Shown here: piece after piece, positions 21,722 through 30,252 of the stretch | Layout of the letters: the number at the start of each line of letters is the position of its first letter | How positions within the stretch are numbered: the stretch's first letter is position 1 | NCBI GenBank assembly: GCA_963791595.1 | Contig: CAWBTF010000025.1 | Span: 1 to 64,000 of the forward strand | Source of the DNA: JAEMQF01 sp963791595 | Lineage (GTDB): Bacteria > Pseudomonadota > Gammaproteobacteria > Burkholderiales > Burkholderiaceae_C | DNA: 64,000 bases | Reading direction: 5' to 3' | Program-made: the position numbers and the translations under genes | Notes under the pieces: generated by a model | Seen by the model: the letters and a program-made list of their open reading frames with translations, nothing else | Told to the model about the DNA's origin: nothing | Databases searched by the model: none

Positions 21722-23886
21722 GCCTTCGGACCAAGGCTGCGCTGGCGCTCTGCGCCGCATGCCTGGTGCTGCTCGGCGCTTTTGCCGGCGTGGCCGGAGC
21801 CGTCTGGGCCGACCTCGACGCGCAGGAGCGCGCCGCGCTCGCCGCGCTGCTCGAACCGCACAGCGTGATCGTCGTTCTAGCACTCGCGATGGCCTGCGGC
21901 GCTCTGGCGTTTCTGGCTGCGCCGATCGTTCGCGTCTACCTCGGCGGCCCCGCGCGGCTTGCCGAACAGGCGCGCCTCGTTCTCGGCGCGAACCGGGCGT
22001 ACCGGGTGCGTGACGCCGCCAGCGCTGAACTCGACTCGCTGGCGCAGGCATTCAATGAACTCGCCGACCAGCGCGACGCGCTGCACTCCGATGTCGAGCG
22101 GCAGGTTCGCGAATCCCGAACGAAGCTCGAAGAAGAACGCAACCGCCTCGCCGCGCTGATGGCCGAGTTGGCGCAGGGCATCGTCGTATGCAACCGCGAC
22201 GGGCGAATCTTGCTGTACAACAACCGCGCCCGGCTGCTGTTCAGCGCCCTCGGCGCTCGAGGCGGTGGCGCCGCCGCGACGCTGATCGGCCTGGGACGAT
22301 CGATCTTCAGCGTGATCGAGCGCCCGCTGATCGAACACGCACTCGGCAACATCGGGTTGCGCCTGGCCGGCGGAGGCCAGCGCGCGTTTGCCAACTTCGT
22401 GACGGCGAGCCAGGCCGGCCAGTTGATCCGCGTGCAGATGGCGCCGGTGCTCGCCGCGGGGAGCGCGCAGAGCGCAGAGCCCGGCCCGGAGGTCTCGGGC
22501 TACGTGCTGCTGCTGGAGAACGTCACCCGCAGTTTCGATGCCGAATCGCGCCGCGACGAGGCGCTGCACAAGCTCACCGAAGGCAGCCGGGCGACGCTCG
22601 CGAACATCCGCGCCGCGGTCGAAACGCTGACCCGCTACCCGGACATGGCGGCCGACCAGCGCGGGCGATTCATCGGCGTCATCGCCGAGGAAGTGCGCGC
22701 GTCGAGCGAGCGGCTCGACGCAGACGCTGCGCAGCACGCCGACGCGCTGAAATCACGCTGGGTGCTCGAGGAAATGCGCGGCACTGACCTGCTCGCCGCT
22801 GCGCGTACCGCGATCGAAGCGAGCGCGGCGGTGCGCGTCAGCACCGATCAAGTCGAGCCGCTGCTCTGGGTCCGGGCGGACAGCTTTGCGTTGATCGGAG
22901 CGCTTGCGCATCTGGCCGAACGCCTGCATCGGGAATTCGGCGTTCGCGAAGCGCGCTTGCGGCTGGCGGGCGAAGACCGATTGGCGGTGCTCGACCTGGC
23001 GTGGCCCGGCAGCGCAGCGCCGCTCGAAGCGCTCGACGCCTGGGAGCATCAGCCGATGAATCGGGGTACCGGATCGAGCCCGCTGACCCTGCACGACGTC
23101 GCGCAGCGGCACGCGAGCGAGGTCTGGTTCGGGCGCGACGAAGCCCGCGCGGCGAGCTACTGCCGGCTGCTGCTGCCGATCGCGCAGGCGCAGCAAGAAC
23201 ACTTGCGCGACGCGGGCGGCGCGGCACGCCCCGAGTACTACGACTTCGCGCTGTTCGCGCCCGGCGAACATACGCACGCGCTCGACGACCGCCCGCTCGC
23301 CGCGCTGCACTACACGGTGTTCGACACCGAGACGACCGGCCTGGCTCCCGACGACGGCGACGAAATCATCCAGGTCGGCGCAGTGCGAATCGTCAACTTG
23401 CGGGTGCTGCACAGCGAGACCTTCGATCAGCTGGTCGACCCGCGGCGCCGGGTCAGCGCGGCGTCGAGCAAGATTCATGGGATCACCGACGACATGCTGC
23501 GCGGCCAGCCGACGATCGACGAGGTCCTTCCCGCGCTGCACGCGTTTTGCGAAGACACCGTTCTCGTCGGCCACAACGCGGCGTTCGACATGCGGTTCCT
23601 GCAATTGAAGGAGCGCAGCACCGGCGTGCGCTTCGAGCAGCCGCTGCTCGATACGCTGCTCTTGTCCGAAGTGCTCCACCCGGCGCAGGAATCGCACCGG
23701 CTCGAGGCGATCGCGCAGCGCCTGGGGGTGACGGTTCACGCGCGCCACTCCGCGCTGGGCGACGCGCTGGCCACCGCGGAAGTATTCGTGCGTATCGTCG
23801 GCTTGCTCGCCGACGCAGGGATTGGTACGCTGCGCGAGGCGCGCGAGGCGGCGGCCAAAACGCGCGCGGCAGGGGTGCGCTATTGA
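21718..23886 (+). CDS. Membrane degenerate kinase fused to DEDDh 3'-5' exonuclease
   Basis: A protein of 722 residues from GTG 21718, overlapping the receiver stop by 4 bases. It has two membrane segments (~5-30 and ~45-70), a HAMP-like region, a coiled coil and a PAS-like domain (AELAQGIVVCNRDGRILLYNNRA). Next comes a HisKA-like helix in which the usual H-E-x-R-T is replaced (LTEGSRATLANIRAAVETL), then a degenerate HATPase-like region. The C-terminal ~190 residues are a DnaQ-type exonuclease with all DEDDh residues: D536 and E538 in TVFDTETTG, Asp in HNAAFDMRF, His in RHSALGD and the final Asp. Expected activity: 3'-5' exonuclease on DNA, RNA or a small oligonucleotide, under membrane sensory control. 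The substrate is unknown. Exonuclease genes are known near CrbS-type loci, but this fused form is notable. Confidence 0.88.
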   Translation: MSLRTKAALALCAACLVLLGAFAGVAGAVWADLDAQERAALAALLEPHSVIVVLALAMACGALAFLAAPIVRVYLGGPARLAEQARLVLGANRAYRVRDAASAELDSLAQAFNELADQRDALHSDVERQVRESRTKLEEERNRLAALMAELAQGIVVCNRDGRILLYNNRARLLFSALGARGGGAAATLIGLGRSIFSVIERPLIEHALGNIGLRLAGGGQRAFANFVTASQAGQLIRVQMAPVLAAGSAQSAEPGPEVSGYVLLLENVTRSFDAESRRDEALHKLTEGSRATLANIRAAVETLTRYPDMAADQRGRFIGVIAEEVRASSERLDADAAQHADALKSRWVLEEMRGTDLLAAARTAIEASAAVRVSTDQVEPLLWVRADSFALIGALAHLAERLHREFGVREARLRLAGEDRLAVLDLAWPGSAAPLEALDAWEHQPMNRGTGSSPLTLHDVAQRHASEVWFGRDEARAASYCRLLLPIAQAQQEHLRDAGGAARPEYYDFALFAPGEHTHALDDRPLAALHYTVFDTETTGLAPDDGDEIIQVGAVRIVNLRVLHSETFDQLVDPRRRVSAASSKIHGITDDMLRGQPTIDEVLPALHAFCEDTVLVGHNAAFDMRFLQLKERSTGVRFEQPLLDTLLLSEVLHPAQESHRLEAIAQRLGVTVHARHSALGDALATAEVFVRIVGLLADAGIGTLREAREAAAKTRAAGVRY

Positions 23887-25346
23887 ACGCCGAACCGAAC
23901 GGCGCAGCGCCCGCGGCGCTGGATCTGCCCACGCTGCACAGCCCGCTGGCCGCGCTGATGAAGCGCGAACCGGTGCTCGCGCCGCTCGACGCAACGGTGC
24001 GCAGCGCGCTGCAAGCGATGGAGCGAGCGAACGTCGGTTCGATCATCGTCGCCGACCCCTCGAGGCGAATCCCGCTGGGCATCTTCACGCTCGACGATCT
24101 GCTGCGCCGAATCGCGCTCGCCGGCGGCGATCTGGAGCAGCCGGTGCTTGCGGTGATGACTGCCGGACTCGTGACGTTGAAAACCGACGCGACCGCGCAT
24201 CAGGCAGCGACCGCGATGCTTCGCCATGGCATCGGCCACATCGTCGTCGTCGACGAGCAGGGGCAAATCGCCGGGCTGGTTTCGAAGTCGCAGTTGCTCG
24301 ACTTGAAACGCCCCGGAGTCCAGGAGCTCGAGCGCGAGATCACCCACTGCCCCGATATTGCCACGCTGGCGGAGCACGCGAACGACACCCGGCGCCTGGC
24401 GCGGCAAATGCTCGCGCAGGGCGTCGGCGCCGAGGTGCTGAGCCAGTTGATTTCGACGTTGAACGACTTGATCGGGATTCGGATCATCGAGCTGACGATC
24501 GACGAGATCGAGCTTCCCGATGCGCCCTGGTGCTGGCTTGCATTCGGCTCGGAAGGCCGCCTCGAACAGACGCTCGCGACCGACCAGGACAACGGCATCG
24601 TGTTCGACGCGGCCAACCCGGCCGAAGCTGCAACGCTGCGGGACGCTTTCGTGCCGTTCGCGCGCGTCGTCAACCAACGGCTCGATGCGTGCGGTTTTGC
24701 TCTGTGCAAAGGCGGGATCATGGCGAGCAACCCGCAGTGGTGCCTGTCGCTCGCCGAGTGGCAGCGCCACTTCGGCATGTGGATCGGCACGCCACAACCC
24801 GAAGCGCTGTTGATGGCGTCGATCTTCTTCGACCTGCGCCCGCTGTACGGCGCGCACTCGCTCGCGCAGCAGCTTCACGCCTGGCTGCAGCAGACTTGTC
24901 CGACGAACCGCTTGTTCTTGCGAACGCTCGCCGAGAACGCGCTGCAGCAGGGGCCGCCGCTCGGCTGGTTCGGCACGTTTTCCTACAGCGGATCGAAGGA
25001 GTACCCGAACACGATCGACCTCAAAGGCCAAGGGGCACGCCTGTTCGTCGATGCTGCGCGCGTGCTCGCGCTTGCCGGCGGCCATGCCGATGCGAATACC
25101 GCGCAACGCCTGCGCGTCGCGGCCCGCTCGAACCAACTCGGCAGCGACGACGTGCGTGCGATCGTCGAATCGTTTTTCTTCATCCAGTCGTTGCGTCTGC
25201 GCCACCAAGACGCAGGCGCCGATCCGGGTTTGGCGAACCGGGTCGACCCGTCCGGCTTGAACGAACTGGACCGCTTGATCCTCAAGGAAGCTTTCAAGCA
25301 GGCGCGCAAACTCCAGCAGCGCCTGAAACTGGACTATCGCTTGTGA
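23883..25346 (+). CDS. CBS-domain nucleotidyltransferase (DUF294-like)
   Basis: 487 residues if started at TTG 23883, which overlaps the stop of the exonuclease gene; ATG 23958 is an alternative. Two CBS domains (~20-140; VGSIIVADPSRRIPLGIFT, GHIVVVDEQGQIAGLVSKSQL) bind adenine nucleotides in known families. They precede a GlnD-N-like nucleotidyltransferase domain with FGSEGRLEQTLATDQDN, including the G-S and D-x-D catalytic elements, and a helical C-terminal domain. Unlike many DUF294 proteins there is no N-terminal cyclic-nucleotide-binding domain. Such proteins are found next to acetate/CrbS-type systems. Gene overlap indicates co-translation with the exonuclease. Substrate is unknown; protein nucleotidylylation or small-molecule transfer are possible. 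Confidence 0.85.
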   Translation: MNAEPNGAAPAALDLPTLHSPLAALMKREPVLAPLDATVRSALQAMERANVGSIIVADPSRRIPLGIFTLDDLLRRIALAGGDLEQPVLAVMTAGLVTLKTDATAHQAATAMLRHGIGHIVVVDEQGQIAGLVSKSQLLDLKRPGVQELEREITHCPDIATLAEHANDTRRLARQMLAQGVGAEVLSQLISTLNDLIGIRIIELTIDEIELPDAPWCWLAFGSEGRLEQTLATDQDNGIVFDAANPAEAATLRDAFVPFARVVNQRLDACGFALCKGGIMASNPQWCLSLAEWQRHFGMWIGTPQPEALLMASIFFDLRPLYGAHSLAQQLHAWLQQTCPTNRLFLRTLAENALQQGPPLGWFGTFSYSGSKEYPNTIDLKGQGARLFVDAARVLALAGGHADANTAQRLRVAARSNQLGSDDVRAIVESFFFIQSLRLRHQDAGADPGLANRVDPSGLNELDRLILKEAFKQARKLQQRLKLDYRL

Positions 25347-25356
25347 TCGGATGACA

Positions 25357-26751
25357 CTAGCGAAGCAAGTCCAGATTGTTTCTCGCCCGCCACTGTGTTG
25401 GGTCCAAGCGCAAGGCTTCGCGGTAGGCACGCCTTGCGCCGTCTGAATCGCCCGCCTGCTGCCTGGCGTACCCGAGGTTGTTCCAGACCCTCGGCTTCAT
25501 CGGCGACGCCTCGCTCGTGCGCTCCCACAGAGCCACCTCGGAGCGATAGTCGCGGTTGCGCATGATGGTTGCGAAGGCCAGCACGAGCAGCAGCGATGCG
25601 ATCGCGACCCTCGCTGCCACGGTGCGGTGAGCGCCGCCAGCGTGCAAGCGGGCCAGCGGCACGGCAGCGATCAAGGCCGGCCCCATCAACGCCAGGTACA
25701 ACTGCCTGTCGTTGGCGACATCGAAGCGCGGCAGAAAGGAATTGGTCGGGATCAGCCAAACCACGAACCACAGAATGCCGAAGCCGAGCCAGCGCGAACC
25801 GGCGGCTCGTCGCCAGCACCACAGCGCAAAGGCAATCAAGCCGGCGAGAGCCGCCGCCTTCACGGCAAGCTCGGGTGTGAAACCCGGGTACACCGGCAGA
25901 TCCGGATCGATGTTCACCGCAAGACCGAGCAACGGGCGGCTGATGAGATAGAAGACGCCGTTCACCTGGGTGAGCAGATTCTCTGCCAGCGAGCGGGTTT
26001 GCAGACTCGCGTCCAATAGCCTCCCGTACGCCGGAATCAGCAGAACCGACCCGGCAAAACCGAGCAGCACGGCCCCATGCCAGGCACATCGCGCGAAGAA
26101 TGCGCGCCAGCCGACGCCCTTGGGCGATGCCTCGGGCGACTCACAGGCAAGCGCAGAAGTCAGCGCATAAGCCAGCGGCAGGACCCAGGCGGTCTCCTTC
26201 ACCGCGAGCGCGGCCGCGAACAGCGCCGCTGAAGCGAAGCGCCACGCCGCTGGCCGCGCGCCGTCTTCCGCTCTGAGCCACAGCCACAGGGATGCCAGCG
26301 CCATCAGCGCCATCAGCGACACCGAGCGTCCGCTGATGTAGGTGACGGCTTCCGTCTGTGCCGGATGCAGCGCGAAGATCAGCGCGGCAATCCATGCCGT
26401 GCCCGGCGCGGCGCCGGCGTCGATGCCCAGGCGCGGCGCCAGCCGGCGCAGCAGGTGGAAGACGAGCAGCGTGTTCAAGCCATGCACCGCCAAATTCACC
26501 GCAACGAAGCCCACGGCGCACGCGTCGAGCGCCCAGTTCGCCGCATAGCTCAATTTCAGCAGCGGCCGGATGCCCGGCATCGACTGCCACCAGGCGGCGA
26601 GAGAATGCACGCCTACCGCATCGACGATCACGTTGTAGTCGTCGAACTGGAACGCACCCTCCAGCGAGTTGGCGTACGCCGCCAGCACCGCCAGGATCAG
26701 CGCCCCCGGGGCCGCCGCTGAAAAGCTACGGCTTGCGGGTCTTGGCGGCAT
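25357..26751 (-). CDS. TMTC-like polytopic membrane protein with C-terminal TPR
   Basis: A protein of 464 residues with about ten membrane segments. Early on it has an acidic FQFDDYNVI motif reminiscent of the Asp-Asp of GT-C/TMTC O-mannosyltransferases. It also has FALHPAQTEAVTYISGRS, a sequence typical of TMTC-like bacterial proteins, and one or two TPR units at the C-terminus (WNNLGYARQQAGDSDGARRAYREAL). A GT-C lipid-linked glycosyltransferase acting on the periplasmic side is plausible but unproven. The start overlaps the end of the carboxypeptidase gene by 26 bases, and it converges on the CBS-nucleotidyltransferase gene with a 10-base gap. Confidence 0.8.
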   Translation of the reverse strand: MPPRPASRSFSAAAPGALILAVLAAYANSLEGAFQFDDYNVIVDAVGVHSLAAWWQSMPGIRPLLKLSYAANWALDACAVGFVAVNLAVHGLNTLLVFHLLRRLAPRLGIDAGAAPGTAWIAALIFALHPAQTEAVTYISGRSVSLMALMALASLWLWLRAEDGARPAAWRFASAALFAAALAVKETAWVLPLAYALTSALACESPEASPKGVGWRAFFARCAWHGAVLLGFAGSVLLIPAYGRLLDASLQTRSLAENLLTQVNGVFYLISRPLLGLAVNIDPDLPVYPGFTPELAVKAAALAGLIAFALWCWRRAAGSRWLGFGILWFVVWLIPTNSFLPRFDVANDRQLYLALMGPALIAAVPLARLHAGGAHRTVAARVAIASLLLVLAFATIMRNRDYRSEVALWERTSEASPMKPRVWNNLGYARQQAGDSDGARRAYREALRLDPTQWRARNNLDLLR

Positions 26752-27586
26752 GCTCGAAGGCGCGGTCGAGCGCGGCGTGCGCCCCCCACCACCGGTTCGG
26801 TGCGTTCAGCAGCACCAGCAGCACGCGCACGCCGCCGCGTTCGGCCAGCGCGATCAGGCATTTGCCGGCCTTGGGCGTGTAGCCTGACTTCACGCCGATG
26901 GCGTCCGGATGTCGCCCCATCAGTTCATTGCCGTTGCGCAGGTCGAAGCGGCGAGCGCCGTCCACCGATTCGATGTGCGCTTCCAGCCGGCGTACTGTCT
27001 GCGCGAACACGGGGTTGGCGAGCGCGACTTCGGTGAGTCGCATCAGGTCCTGCGCAGTCGAATAGTGTCGCGGCGCATCGTGGCCGCACGGGTTCTCGAA
27101 GTGCGTATCCGCCAGCCCCAGCTCGACGGCGCGCCGATTCATCAGCGCGACGAACTTGCGCATGTCACCGCTGTGCGCCTCGGCCAGCGCGCGGCAGGCA
27201 TCGTTGGCGGACATCAGCAGGGTCGCCAGCAGCAGGCTCTCCTGGGTGTAGCGCTCGCCCGTCTTGATGCGCAGCCGGGTGCCGGTGGCCGCCGCGGCGC
27301 GGGCGCTGACGGTGACGACCTTCTGCGGCTCGTAGCTTTCCAGAACCAAGAGCGCCGTCATCACCTTGGTCAGGCTGGCGGGGGCCAGCCTTTCCGTCGC
27401 GCGCCGCGACCAGACGGTCTGGCCGTCGATGCGCGCCAGGTAGGCCCGGGCAATGCCCTCCAGCGGCCCAGCGCCAGGCGCGTCCGCGGTCGTGGCCCAG
27501 GCCGAGATCGCGGCCATGGGCAGGCTGAACAAAAGACAAAGAGCTGCGCCGCATCGCAGCGCAGCCCTGGAGAACGCGCCGGACAC
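26726..27586 (-). CDS. D-alanyl-D-alanine carboxypeptidase (S11 family)
   Basis: A protein of 286 residues from GTG 27586 with an N-terminal secretion signal (residues ~1-31, cleavage near AWA-TT). The penicillin-binding motifs are S71-L-T-K, S126-A-N and K233-S-G. It removes the terminal D-Ala from peptidoglycan pentapeptides in the periplasm, like DacA/PbpG. It lacks the long C-terminal domain and amphipathic anchor of PBP5/6, so it resembles the short PBP7/8-type enzymes. It lies 7 bases after the DUF3617-like gene and overlaps the next gene, suggesting one operon. Confidence 0.9.
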   Translation of the reverse strand: MSGAFSRAALRCGAALCLLFSLPMAAISAWATTADAPGAGPLEGIARAYLARIDGQTVWSRRATERLAPASLTKVMTALLVLESYEPQKVVTVSARAAAATGTRLRIKTGERYTQESLLLATLLMSANDACRALAEAHSGDMRKFVALMNRRAVELGLADTHFENPCGHDAPRHYSTAQDLMRLTEVALANPVFAQTVRRLEAHIESVDGARRFDLRNGNELMGRHPDAIGVKSGYTPKAGKCLIALAERGGVRVLLVLLNAPNRWWGAHAALDRAFEHAAKTRKP

Positions 27587-27593
27587 GTGAGAT

Positions 27594-28652
27594 CTAGAAC
27601 TTGAAGAGGTCCTTCAGCACTTTCACGCCTTCTTTCTTCACTTCTTCCATCGCGCTCGGCTTGGCCGCCTCTTTCTGCGCCACCGGCTTCGCCCCAGCGT
27701 CCGCGGTGTCGGCACTGCCGGCCTTGGCCATGCTCAGCCCGCCGATCGTGGAACACATTTCTCGCTGGTTGGCAGCCACCGAGGTGTAGTCGCGGCCGAT
27801 GCAGTGCTGTTTCTTCAGCCCCGCGACCCGACCGTCCTTCTGGCAATAGTCGGCGACAAAGCGCCAGTCCTTCTGATCGATGCCCGCGGTGCAGTGCTGC
27901 TCGACGATCTTGTCCGGGCCGAGGCCGCACTCTTCCGCCAAGGTCAGCCCCTTGTGCGCGAACTTGACGAACTGGTCTTTGATCTTCAGATCAGTGCCCA
28001 GGCGTGCGCACATTTGCGGGCGCTGTTTCGCGCAGCTGAAATCGCTGGCCGCTTCGCAATTCTTGCGGCTTTCGGCCGTGGGCATGGCGGCACATTGGGC
28101 TCGGTTGTCCCCAGCGAGCTTTTCCGTGGCTTTGAGGAAGCGCCCATAGTCGTTTTTATCGAGCGATGCCTGGCACTCCTTGGCCAGCGCGTCGGCTGTG
28201 CCGGCGTACATCTGGTTGATCTGCTCGTCACCCTTGCAGGCACCGCCGACGCGTTTGCCGGTGGAGACGATCGTCATCTCTTCGCCATCCATCTTGGTTT
28301 TCACGCGCTGGCTGAAGCTGTTGGGTGTGCTCGTGATTTCACCGCTGCCCGTCATCGCATTCTTGCCGGTGCACTTCATGTCGAAGGTGACGGTGTTGCC
28401 CGACTGCTTCATGTTGCTCATCGTGCAGTTCTTGTCGTCCGGGCTGCTGTTCACCGGCTTGCTCTCCTGCCCTTTGAGCATGCACACCTTCTGCGGCGGC
28501 CCGCCCATCATGCCGGCCATCCCCGCCGGCATGCCCGCCATTTCCATCTTGGTGGTCATCTCCCAGAATTCGCCGGTGGCTTCGGCGGCCAGCGCGGATG
28601 CGCCGAACTGCGACAACGTCACGGCGATCAAAAGACTCAAAGTCGCTTGCAT
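27594..28652 (-). CDS. Secreted DUF3617-like protein
   Basis: A protein of 352 residues with a clear signal peptide (cleavage after ALAA near residue 23) and a strong AGGAGGA site. The first ~110 residues follow the DUF3617 pattern (GEFWEMTTKMEMAGMP, VCMLKGQE, CTMSNMKQSGNTVTFDMKC). The remainder is Cys-rich, with about twenty cysteines likely paired in periplasmic disulfides, and ends in a Lys/Ala-rich tail. No enzymatic motif is visible. DUF3617 proteins are uncharacterised periplasmic proteins. Confidence 0.8.
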   Translation of the reverse strand: MQATLSLLIAVTLSQFGASALAAEATGEFWEMTTKMEMAGMPAGMAGMMGGPPQKVCMLKGQESKPVNSSPDDKNCTMSNMKQSGNTVTFDMKCTGKNAMTGSGEITSTPNSFSQRVKTKMDGEEMTIVSTGKRVGGACKGDEQINQMYAGTADALAKECQASLDKNDYGRFLKATEKLAGDNRAQCAAMPTAESRKNCEAASDFSCAKQRPQMCARLGTDLKIKDQFVKFAHKGLTLAEECGLGPDKIVEQHCTAGIDQKDWRFVADYCQKDGRVAGLKKQHCIGRDYTSVAANQREMCSTIGGLSMAKAGSADTADAGAKPVAQKEAAKPSAMEEVKKEGVKVLKDLFKF

Positions 28653-28749
28653 GATTCCTCCTGCGTACGATGAACTTCCGACTGGACGGCTTGCGATCGA
28701 GTTGAACACGCGGCGCGGCGCCAAGCAAGCCTGCGGGCCACGGTCGCAG

Positions 28750-28768
28750 ACCCCCTCACCTCGGGGGT
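28750..28768 (-). terminator. Hairpin downstream of phnY
   Basis: Arms ACCCCC and GGGGGT with a 7-base loop lie about 36 bases beyond the phnY stop on the transcribed side. There is no clear T-tract. Possible terminator of the phnA-phnY transcript; low certainty. Confidence 0.3.
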
Positions 28769-28803
28769 GCGGCTCGGAGCCAGCGTACCCCGGCCCGGGC
28801 GTC

Positions 28804-30252
28804 TCACCAAGGCAGCGAATACGTCTTCACGTTCGTGAAGCTCTTGCACGCCTCCTGCACACCTTCTTTGACGCCGATGCCCGAATCCTTGATGCCGCCG
28901 AACGGTGTGAGCTCCAGCCGGTAACCCGGCACTTCCCATATGTTGACCGAACCGACGTTGAGCTGTTTGACAAAACGCATGATGTCATCGAGCCGATTCG
29001 TGCACACGCCCGAGCTCAGCCCGTAGGCGGTGGAATTGACCTGGGCAATCGCGTCGTCGACGTCTCGGAACGTGATGATCGGCGAGACCGGGCCGAAGGT
29101 TTCCTGTTTCACCACTTCCATCTCGCCGCGCACCCGGTCGATCAGCGTCGGCGAATACGACGCACCGTCACGCTTGTTCCCGTGCAGCAGGCGCGCGCCG
29201 TGCGCGACCGCGTCGTTCACGCGGCGCTCGAACAGCGTCGCGGCGGGCACATCGATCACGGTGCCCATGTCGACTGATCCGTCCAGCGGATCGCCATAGG
29301 TCCAGGCGCAAGTCTTGGCGAGCAGCGCATCGGTGAACTCGGCTGCGATGCGCTCGTGCACGAAGATGCGCTTCACCGCGGTGCAGCGCTGGCCCGAGTT
29401 CTTGTACGAGCCGCTCGCGGCGAGTTCGGCGGCCTTCATCACGTCGGCGTCGTCCATCACGATCAGCGGATCGTTGCCGCCGAGCTCCAGCACCTGACGC
29501 TTGTAGACCGCTTTCGCGGCGATGTATTTGCCGATCGCGACGCCGCCGGTGAACGTCACCATGTCGGCGTGTTCGTTGGTCAGCATCTCGTCGGCGATTT
29601 CTTTCGGGTCGCCGGTGATGACGCTCAGCATCGGCGGCGGCAGGCCGGCTTCATACAGCACGTCGGCGAGCACGAGCGCGGCGAGCGGCGTCTTCTCGGT
29701 GGGCTTGAGCACCATGCGGTTGTTCGTCGCGACCGACGGCGCGACCTTGTGGATCACCTGGTTCAGCGGGTGGTTGAACGGCGTGATCGCCGAAATCACG
29801 CCGAGCAGCGGCTCGCGCATCGTGTGCACGCGGCGCTGCTTGCCGTGATGCGTGAGGTCGCAGGAAAAACTCTGGCCATCGTCGACGAGCGCGTGCTGCG
29901 CCGCGAACAGCAGCACGTCGGACGCGCGGCCCACTTCGTAGAGCGTGTCCTTGATGCACAGGCCCGACTCGAGCGTGATGAGCCTCGCGATCTCGTCTTT
30001 GCGCGACGCGATGATGTCGCCGGCCTTCATCAGGATCTTGTAGCGCTCGTGGCGCGTGAGTTTCGGCTTGTAGTCGTGCGCGATCTTGAACGCACGGCGT
30101 ACATCGGCGACCGTCGCCCGCGGCACGGTGGCCACGACCTCGCCGGTGTAGGGATAGCGTATCTCGATCGTGCGATCCGAGTAGACCTTTTCGCCGCCGA
30201 TGCGCATCGCTTCGCGGCGCGGGGTATCGATCACTTTGCTGCGCAGGTTCAT
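28804..30252 (-). CDS. phnY: Phosphonoacetaldehyde dehydrogenase
   Basis: A 482-residue aldehyde dehydrogenase that oxidises phosphonoacetaldehyde to phosphonoacetate with NAD+. Family motifs include ISAITPFNHPLNQVIHKVAPS, VLKPTEKTPLAALVLADVL, the catalytic Glu in LELGGNDPLIV and the catalytic Cys in NSGQRCTAVKRIF. The ATG overlaps the stop of phnA by 4 bases (ATGA). Pairing with a phosphonoacetate hydrolase makes the PhnY assignment much firmer than for a generic aldehyde dehydrogenase. It is the middle step between PhnW (encoded at 45.5 kb on the other strand) and PhnA. Confidence 0.92.
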   Translation of the reverse strand: MNLRSKVIDTPRREAMRIGGEKVYSDRTIEIRYPYTGEVVATVPRATVADVRRAFKIAHDYKPKLTRHERYKILMKAGDIIASRKDEIARLITLESGLCIKDTLYEVGRASDVLLFAAQHALVDDGQSFSCDLTHHGKQRRVHTMREPLLGVISAITPFNHPLNQVIHKVAPSVATNNRMVLKPTEKTPLAALVLADVLYEAGLPPPMLSVITGDPKEIADEMLTNEHADMVTFTGGVAIGKYIAAKAVYKRQVLELGGNDPLIVMDDADVMKAAELAASGSYKNSGQRCTAVKRIFVHERIAAEFTDALLAKTCAWTYGDPLDGSVDMGTVIDVPAATLFERRVNDAVAHGARLLHGNKRDGASYSPTLIDRVRGEMEVVKQETFGPVSPIITFRDVDDAIAQVNSTAYGLSSGVCTNRLDDIMRFVKQLNVGSVNIWEVPGYRLELTPFGGIKDSGIGVKEGVQEACKSFTNVKTYSLPW

